Both the position numbers and the translations under genes were made by a program. From the NCBI GenBank assembly GCA_035582835.1, contig JAYKAV010000023.1, forward strand, positions 433,926 through 497,925: a stretch of DNA of 64,000 nucleotides. Reading direction: 5' to 3'. The notes under the pieces were generated by a model. That model was not told where the DNA came from and did not search any database. It saw only the letters and a list, made by a program, of their open reading frames with translations. The DNA is from Phoebastria nigripes. Taxonomy: Eukaryota; Chordata; Aves; Procellariiformes; Diomedeidae. Of this stretch, positions 53,014 through 64,000 are shown in pieces. How positions within the stretch are numbered: the first letter of the stretch is position 1; the number at the start of each line of letters is the position of its first letter.

Positions 53014-55471
53014 GTCAGTAAAACTTAAGCACTAACCCTGGTGAACTTGAATAAATCCTTTGATGTGATTTTCCTTTCCAGCCACCTCTGTACTCTCATA
53101 TCCAGCAGGCTGCAATGGGGATAGGTGAGTGGTAATGGGAAAACCACTTTTCCCATAATAACAATAGTCCTGTCATATCCAAGGGCAGTAGTCAGAGACG
53201 AGGATGCCTATGGACTGGGCATTATTCAAACATAAAACAAGGTGTTTTCCAGCTCTAAAGAGAGATCCGTAGTAATCCACGTACGTCACCGTAAGTTATA
53301 CTTTTTTTTCAAGCAATTCTATTGCTTTAAGAATGGATTCTGGAACATGACTCTCTCCCCCTATAATTTACTGTGAATTAGGAATATGTCCTTATTATGA
53401 AATCAGAAGGGAAAAATCAGAAAAATGAATATGAAAAGAGGTTCTTTAGTGATACAGAAGGAAAAGCTAAATTTGAGTCTTTTTCCACTATTACCATTTC
53501 TTGTATTATTTAGTTTCATAAGTATGCTAACTGCTTTCTAGAGCAAAAAAGCTCCACCACATAAGACTACTCTCTAAAAAGAGACAAAACAATAATTATC
53601 TGGTTTTATGTGTGTTTAATATGTATGACAATAACTTTTAACTTGCAATCATTGCTGCCAGAGCAACTTGAGACCCTAACTAAAGTCGTTGCCATCTCAA
53701 ATAGCCCAGCTGCAGGAGGTTAGAATAATTTCAAACACATTGTTAAACAAAATTATTCAGAAAATAATAAACTAATTACCATAAATGACTTTAAAGATGA
53801 AATATCCAATCTAGAGTGCTGGGAAGTTTAATATTAGGCGATGCTACCCTAGCTGGAGAACCTTCTCGAAATTAGCAAACAACATCGCATATCCATTCAA
53901 AATGGACCTGTGAACTTGTCACAATAGAAGTATATCTTAATAATCTAACGTTAAATGAAATGTTAAGAGATAATTGTTACTTCTGTGGGATTTCTAACCC
54001 TCTGCATACACAAACCATAAATCTAATTAACATGAACAAATTGGCATGATTATTATTGAAATATTCATTTCATGGCAGGTCATCCTTGAATATCCCAATG
54101 CATTATGTAGTTTATTTTTACAGGTTGCTCTATAAGCACATATATATTCTATTAAATATTTAATTTGTCATTGTATTTCAGCAATTTCAAGTATGTAGTA
54201 ATGCTCGACTGTATGAGATTTCTTTCCAACAATACCTGCTTTGTTTCTTTTAATCTCTTCTCCGGAGTTTTTTATTCAGGTTTGCAGAGCTATATTCATT
54301 AGTTTAGTTTCTTATCTTGTAACATAATTCTTGCCATTGGTTTCTTCATTATCCTCTGAATGACAGTAAATCTCTGCTTTGCCATGCTGATGAAGGATTA
54401 CATCTGTTAGATGTCACAACTGGAAGAATACACTTCTTTTAGATCTTCACCTTCTAAATCTGCCTCTACGTTCTATCTCTTCCACTTAATTAAATCATTG
54501 TTTAATTTGGTTTTCCATTTAATTTGAGCAAAACCTCTGGAACAAAATAATTTAAATTAATAACTGCACAGCTTCCACTCTTTAATAAGCAGTTATTATT
54601 GGACATTCCAGCCTGGCTGGAGTGAGCTGATTTTAATTAAACGAGTCAAAGACAAAATCCTGAACAGACAGAAGAGAAAAGAGCCCAAATAAAGCCCGAC
54701 AATACAGCTGGAGAGTTAAAAAGTACATTACTCCAGCACCTTGTAAAATATATGCCTGGTGATATCCTGTTGATACCGGCCGGATACAATTAGCTGCTTA
54801 TCGGTGGCTAAGATTAACTTCTTAATTCAAAGTAATGGTAGGTAAGGATTCTTGTCTCCCAATTGAGCTCAAAAGGGATTTAACCCGTAATGGAGATTTA
54901 GAGGTCCTGCCCAGCTTGGGAGAGAATTGCAGCAGGACAAATGGCACGTGGTGGGTGGGCACAAAGGAGGTGAGCTCCTGAGATCTGGCTGACGTGCCTG
55001 GGCAGGGGTAGCTGACTCCTTCAGACACACTCTCAAAACTTATATTCTAAATCTTCCCACAAAAAAAGCTCCATAATAAAAATGTGTCCCCACCTCCATA
55101 TAGTTTCATAACCATAGAAAGTATTATATTCAACAGAGAACAGAACCAAGTCACATACAGAAGTTACGAGAGCATCAGTCTACAACCATGTCACAGCTAA
55201 GAGGCACAGCAACTTTTGTAATGAAAAACAAGCCATTCTTAAGAAGCTGCTTCTCGTCCACTAATTTAAAAAACAAGTGAAAAACAAAAGGAAAAAAAGG
55301 CAAAACAAAAACCCAAAAGCTTTTATGTCAAAAAAGGGTGAAAATATGAATTGTATTCCTTAATTCTCCATCCCTTGAATCCAACTGCTGTCCACAAACT
55401 TATTCCTCCAGTGGCAAAATAGTTTTGATTGAAACAGCTTTCCAATTTAGGCTTTGCCTGCTGAATTTCTC

Positions 55472-55482
55472 GGGGGGGGGGG
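55472..55482. repeat. G11 run
   Basis: Eleven consecutive G residues in VWDE intron 2. Confidence 0.9.
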
Positions 55483-55960
55483 TAACAAATGATCCTGACC
55501 TTCCTCCCTCTATTTCTTCCTCGTCTCTCCCCCTGTGCTCCTGAAGGAGGCACAGCAATTACCAGGTCCTGGGCATGCACTCTTGNCCACAGCCACTTCC
55601 CCATCCAACAACAAATCCCAGCAGAAAAGCAACACAAACTTGCAAATTTTGCATCCCCAGGTATTGAGGCTGCTGCCTACAGATCACAAACAACAGTTTG
55701 TTCTTCAAGAACTGCCAAATTCACTGTGAAAGGCAAAAACACTAAGGGAAGAAAGCATAGGGAAGCTTTTCCTGAGATTAAGGCACTGTACTAAGAGCAA
55801 GAAACAATGCACAGACATGGCCAGACCTAGTAGTAAAATGGCCTTCAGAGGAAGAACAAAAGTGACAGAAAAATTAAAGCTCAACAGAAAATCTATTAAA
55901 AATACAGAGAAGTATTTAACAGTCGATACAGGAAAAACATACATCGGTTACAGAAACAAC

Positions 55961-55996
55961 TATTATTTTAATTCAGGCTTCTGAATTAAAATAATA
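55961..55996. repeat. Perfect inverted repeat: 16-bp arms, 4-nt loop
   Basis: TATTATTTTAATTCAG (55961-55976) is followed by the loop GCTT and then its exact reverse complement CTGAATTAAAATAATA (55981-55996). The hairpin is perfect and lies in VWDE intron 2. It resembles neither a tRNA nor a typical pre-miRNA (too short). Confidence 0.95.
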
Positions 55997-57531
55997 TAGG
56001 GTATACACATATATCTGTACATATGTACATATGGGCAAGCCCCAGCAAAGTAATGAATACCAAAAAGAAATGAGAGAGAACACAACTTGCTAATGTTATT
56101 GAAGACCTGCTCTACAGTCAGATAAAAGATCAATCTGAGGATTACAGAAGAGCAGTGTATGCTGCAAACCAGAATGCAAATCCAAATGCCATGCCACGCT
56201 AACGACAGGCAGGCCTCGCAACGCTGGCTCACAGCTCATGGTGAAGCCAGAAATACGGCTGGAAATGCACTTCTTCCTTCATTCCTTCCCCTTGTTTATA
56301 CGGTGGTAAAAAAGCATAGATTATACTCTGCAACCTTAAGGAAAAACAACAATTAAGAATTTGATTATGCAAATAGTAATTGGTTCTGGAGCCAGCAATA
56401 ATACTCATGATACCGTATGCATGAGTTGAATTCATTACTTCTCAAAACAGTGCTAATATTTCCAGCTTTGAGCAGTCAATCGCAAACAGCAAATGATAAG
56501 CTGAAAAGAACNGGATTAAAACTAGAATCACCACTAGAGCAACTGTCACTGTCAAACACTTGTCCTCTGAAACAGAGGATTCGTGGTACCATATTCCTTG
56601 AGCAGAGAGATTAATACAGATGTTACCACACTGACCGCAAAACTCACTGCACACCCACTGCCGAGGTGAGACACTGGTCTCACTGGTCTCCAGATCTTCT
56701 GAAGTCTCAGAGTACCTCAGCAGGAGCAGTCCTCCCACAACACCCATCAATACAGATGGCCCAGATGTATGGTTCAGCATTTATATATGTATGCATACAA
56801 AAATATGCATGCTACCTGGACTGATAGGCACAAGGCAGGTGCGTACATGCACACACAGAGGTATATAGGTACACAGCATTGCATCCCATGAGCTCAAGTT
56901 CAACCTCTCAGANGAGTCACTGCTTCGCTCTTGGTTTCCTCCCAGTCTTAAGGCAGTTTGGGTTCACTTTATTTTCTGCAGTCCTTCTGGCATGCATGGC
57001 AGGAGCCAGCCCATACCAGAGCCTCCAAGTGACCTCTTGCACCACAGCGGAGGTCCACCTGCCCCAGGTGCTCATCCTTGCCAGGAGCTGAATGTGGTTG
57101 TCTGGAGGGAAGGGCAGGAGCAGGGCAATAGTTTCAGCTTTGCACCTTACCAATCTCCAGCAACCCCTGGTTCAGGGGCTTCTGGAGTCAGACATGGGTT
57201 GTATGAGACTTTAAAGGGATTTCTCTCCCATGAGCCAGTCCAGTCACTGTCATTTTTTAGCATCCAGAGTCCTGCAGCAAGGATTTCTACGGGTTANTTA
57301 CAGATATGACACACTGTTTTGGAAATGCCCAGTAATAATACCTGCCTGTGACGGTATATCAAGATTACTTCCAATATCCTTCTTCAGAAATGTCATTCTC
57401 TAAATGAACAAAACCATCTCCAAATTTGTACATGCTCTAAATTCATGTACAGCTGTAAATGTGGCATAAGAAGGACATGTTATGCAGTCAGGGCTGGTGT
57501 TTTCTCAACAGGTGTGTTTTTAACAATATAA

Positions 57532-57552
57532 TTTTTTTTTTATATATATATA
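57532..57552. repeat. T10(AT)n simple repeat
   Basis: Ten T residues run into five AT units. Confidence 0.85.
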
Positions 57553-58596
57553 CTAGGCTCAAACATAGGCTTAAATGCTCATCTTTGGTGTATAAAACAA
57601 GGTTATGTTAAAGCGTGTCAAATCTAACCTGCCTATGATGCTTAATATTGTAACCCCTGGGACAAGAAAAAGATTTACTTTTTCCCATACTCAGTTTAAT
57701 TTCCTCCTCTACTTAACCTGTTGTAGAACATTTTATACTCACAATCAAAATACAATAGCTCAACTGCATACTATTAGTTTTTTATTTTGTTTCAATTTTT
57801 GTTTTGCTCTGAATCCAATCCTGCTTTGATTTGCAATTGTTTTATGAACTTAAAAGCAAGTGGCATTTTCAAGGTATTATTTCATCTGTAATTCTCTTTC
57901 TCGCATGCATACGTGAATACTCCAAATCATAATGGTAGGTATGAAGAGGTTTTGTTTTTCTTGTTTGTTTTTCAGACATACAAAAAGCCTTCTGTAGAAA
58001 TTACAATTACAGCTTCTATTGTTCAGAAGCATGTACTTAAAAGAAACACAAGACAGGCACCGGTTTAATTGCTACTACAGATATTCCTGACGTAAACTGA
58101 TTTCTGTGGAGTTCAGCCCCAGATTGAAATAAAAAATCTTATTTACTTTAACTTGCTACAAAGAAATTTAAAAAACTAAGTCAAAGTAAAGTTCTGAGTG
58201 GATAACAGATGCAAAAATCACAATGCTTTAACTGCCAACCAACAGTATACCAAAAAGCCTTCCACTCCATCTAACTAAAACAATGCATTTCTCACATATG
58301 GTGCTACTTATTTTTAACAGCATAATTTCAGTGCAATACCCAAGTGACAAGAACAATCAAGCTTGATTTCTCTGTGCAATTATAAAGAACTTTAGAGTGT
58401 TCAATCAATCAAACTAGTTGATTCTCCAAACCCCAAATAAATGGAAGGAGACCTCATTGGATTAAAAAATAATGGTCTGTCCCGTTGTTTTGGCAAAGGG
58501 GGAACAAATTTAATTTTTTTTCATTTAGGTTTTCTGAACTGAATTATTTAAACGATTAGCTGGTGCCTAATTATGAATCAAAAATACTTAATGAAT

Positions 58597-58682
58597 GCTT
58601 ACCTGCCACATAGAGGTGTTGCGAAGATTAATTAGGTAAGGTTTGTAAAACGCTTTGAAGATTAAAAACACCACTTAATTGT
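58597..58682 (+). mobile_element. Ancient MIR-type SINE, 3' part, sense
   Basis: The run CTTACCTGCCACATAGAGGT, GTTGCGAAGATTAATTAGGT and GTTTGTAAAACGCTTTGAAG matches, with few changes, the 3' half of amniote MIR-type SINEs (…CTACCTCATAGGG-GTGTTGTGAGGATTAA…TGTAAAGCGCTTTGAA…). The better-than-average match for its age is notable. The left and right limits are uncertain. Confidence 0.75.
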
Positions 58683-59578
58683 AATTGGGTAAAGTATGAA
58701 AGGATACTGAGCACTAACGAAGCCTGGCAACAGCCTAAAAACTCCCTTTTGTGTTAGATAAGTTCTCCTTTGTGCAAGCTGTGTCACTGGATACCTAATG
58801 CAGATGCACTGAATGACCTAAATTGAGGGTTTACAACAACACAGTTTACTTCACTAACTTGCCATTACATCGACCAGTTGCAAGTCCAAGTAAACATGTC
58901 AACTGAGGTAATCAAATGCTTATGATCTCTTATATGGAGTGTTAATCAGACGTCCACTACAGCTCGCCATCAAGGCCACCGCTTACAGACACATAAGGGA
59001 GACAGGATTTGTAGGGAGAGAGACTATTTCTCATTAGATCTACCAATATACTCAGAAATAAATGGACGGACTGTGGGCACACACGTGTTTTCCAGTGTCA
59101 CTGGTATTGTAGCTTGTTTTTCTTCCTGCGGCGTAGCTTCCATTTCGAGTGAGAAACGCAGGTATTTTGCACGCCACAGCAATAGCGCTGCTGTGCAGTC
59201 TGCGTTATGGAGATCACCTGGAGAACCCCAGCAAAGCCATGGGCTGATCCTCACCACTGGCTTCCCAGCAGGTGAGCTCCTGCCTGTGAGAGACTTGCGG
59301 AGTTTGCTCTTCTGTGGAGGCAGCTGTATAATTGCTCNTCTTCATTTTAGAAATGCTACTGAATTATGGTGTGAGATTCCCACAGCTTTATGCTATTCTT
59401 AGAGCAGCAATGACTGTAGTTATTGCAGGTAAATGCTATATCTTATAATGCCAATCATTTGCTACCTCTGTATTCAATTTTCTGGTTACTCTCCCAAATG
59501 ACTGCTGCAAAATTTAATGCTAATTATGCCACAGCTGGGACTTGAAAATTTTGGCTCTTTGAAGTCTCTTCCCCTAGA

Positions 59579-59617
59579 CTTTTTTTTTTTAAATATTTTT
59601 TTCTTTGTTTTTTTCTG
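59579..59617. repeat. T-rich low-complexity tract
   Basis: T-runs interrupted by AAATA, C and G in VWDE intron 2. This is a decayed poly-T, possibly the antisense tail of an old retroelement, although no body is visible beside it. Confidence 0.6.
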
Positions 59618-60377
59618 TTCTTATCTGTACCGCTGGTTGAATACATGAATATATATTTGCCCTTGCCTTCCCAGGTCTGTTTTCTAATTCACAGAGCACA
59701 CAGATGCAGCAAATCCTTTTGGCTAGCATAGGGCAACTTACCTGACTCAGATGGACAGCACGTAGCTCAAAGCAGAAAATAAATGCATGTGTGTCATAAA
59801 ACTGCCAGGAAAACAGAAATATTTGATTTATACCAAAATTCTTCCTTGACCAGCCTGTANCACTGTATCATAGTTTGTTACAATAACTTGCTTTCTCACA
59901 GTCTGACTTTTCCTGGGTGCAAAGTCACAGTCAAAAGGGTCCATTTATTGCTTGTAATTTGTGCACATTACATAATAAACTATTTTGCTCAAACGGTTTC
60001 AGTGCAAGATTCACCAGAACAAATCCAGGGTGCTGCAGATCACAGCGGGGGGTTATCAGAAAGCCTGCACACAATGCTGGCGGCTGATGTCAGCGGTGCT
60101 AATCCGTACTTTCTTGAGCACTGAAATGGCTCACAGACTGGTGGCAAGGATAAATACAAAGACGGAGAAAATCACCGTCGTGTTATTTCAGCATTTTATT
60201 TTTTTCCTTTATGTGTTAACAGGGNATACAGACCCACTTTTATGTACGGATCGCATTTTGTCTTTTTTCACAGCCAGAATGCAGCTGCATCTGTCTATTT
60301 ATCTACATGGCCCATAGCACAGCAGATAGATAGATGGGTGTCTCCTTAATGAATCTATCTTTCCAGCGCTGCTGCAA

Positions 60378-60550
60378 GGCAGGGAAGTACTATTACCACC
60401 TCAGCNACCTCTACCTCTGGTTTAGGGATAAAGAAGGGAGGTGCACAAAGAGTGGGTGATTTGCCCAAGGTCAGGCAGCAGCCAGGGAAACTGAGGCACG
60501 GCNCGTGCTGGACCAGGGGCAGTCCAGCGGCCACACTCCTAATGGACCAG
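60378..60550 (-). mobile_element. MIR SINE, antisense, nearly full length
   Basis: This reads as a long reverse-complement MIR: AGGGAAGTACTATTACCACC, then GATTTGCCCAAGGTCAGGCA (the conserved core), GAAACTGAGGCACG and CAGTCCAGCGGCCACACTCC near the tRNA-like head. An extra GAAACTGAGGCACG after the core indicates a rearranged or locally duplicated copy. It lies in VWDE intron 2, about 2.7 kb before exon 3. Two ambiguous bases (60406, 60503) fall inside it. Confidence 0.85.
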
Positions 60551-63910
<3,360 letters not shown>

Positions 63911-64000
63911 ATCATAGAATCATAGAATCATAGAATCATTAAGGTTGGAAAAGACTTCTAAGATCATCAAGTCCAACTGTCAACCCGACACCACCATGCC
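63911..64000 (-). mobile_element. CR1 LINE, 3' end, antisense, cut by the window edge
   Basis: The segment opens with three overlapping copies of the ATCATAGA octamer unit, the reverse complement of the (ATTCTATG)n tail that ends CR1 elements. It continues with AAGGTTGGAAAAGACTTCTA, then AGATCATCAAGTCCAACTGT and ACACCACCATGCC, the familiar antisense 3' end of avian CR1. It is close to consensus, so it is comparatively young. The element continues beyond 64000, and its length and subfamily cannot be judged. It is the strongest single indication that the host is a bird. Confidence 0.97.

Larger units (their letters stand above)
53014..58595 (+). other. VWDE: VWDE intron 2, proximal part
   Basis: This non-coding sequence follows the GTCAGT donor. 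It includes an AT-rich block with several homeodomain-type TAATTA/TTAATTAA cores (about 54540-54830), a G11 tract (55472-55482), a perfect 16-bp-arm hairpin (55961-55996) and a T10(TA)n tract (57532-57552). No additional VWDE exon is expected, because exons 2 and 3 join in frame across the domain. Confidence 0.75.

Overview
The window is vertebrate nuclear DNA, almost certainly from a bird. The right edge carries the 3' end of a young CR1 LINE in antisense, with its tandem octamer tail and the body sequence typical of avian copies. Much older CR1 and MIR-type remnants lie further in. Coding density is very low, genes are split by long GT-AG introns, and single ambiguous bases (n) are scattered through the sequence. 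There are no bacterial or viral genes.

The one gene I can support is the 5' end of VWDE (von Willebrand factor D and EGF domain-containing protein) on the + strand. Three coding exons join without a frame break. Exon 1 (14393-14489) encodes an initiator Met and a signal peptide. Exon 2 (52829-53013) and exon 3 (63198-63426) encode a cysteine-rich N-terminal module of the uromodulin/GP2/OIT3 'D8C' type. The introns are about 38.3 kb (phase 1), 10.2 kb (phase 0) and more than 0.57 kb (phase 1, running off the window). The first 170 residues are present; the VWD and EGF regions lie beyond the right edge.

Layout: 1-14 kb is upstream intergenic sequence. In human the next gene on that side is SCIN, but none of its exons is recognisable here. 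About 14.05-14.39 kb is the likely promoter/leader, with clustered E-boxes, a (TG)8 tract and three short upstream ORFs. 14.5-52.8 kb is intron 1, which holds an antisense MIR, a ~1 kb internally deleted old CR1, several fragments of an ancient repeat with a palindromic core, and simple repeats. 53.0-63.2 kb is intron 2, with two MIR-type SINEs, a perfect 16-bp-arm hairpin and a GC-rich patch with a strong splice-acceptor look. 63.4-64.0 kb is the start of intron 3, ending in the CR1.

Most open frames in the window look like chance. I did not find a novel multi-gene system. The items most worth checking are the exon 1/promoter assignment, the upstream ORFs, the perfect hairpin and palindrome, and the old SINEs inside the VWDE introns.
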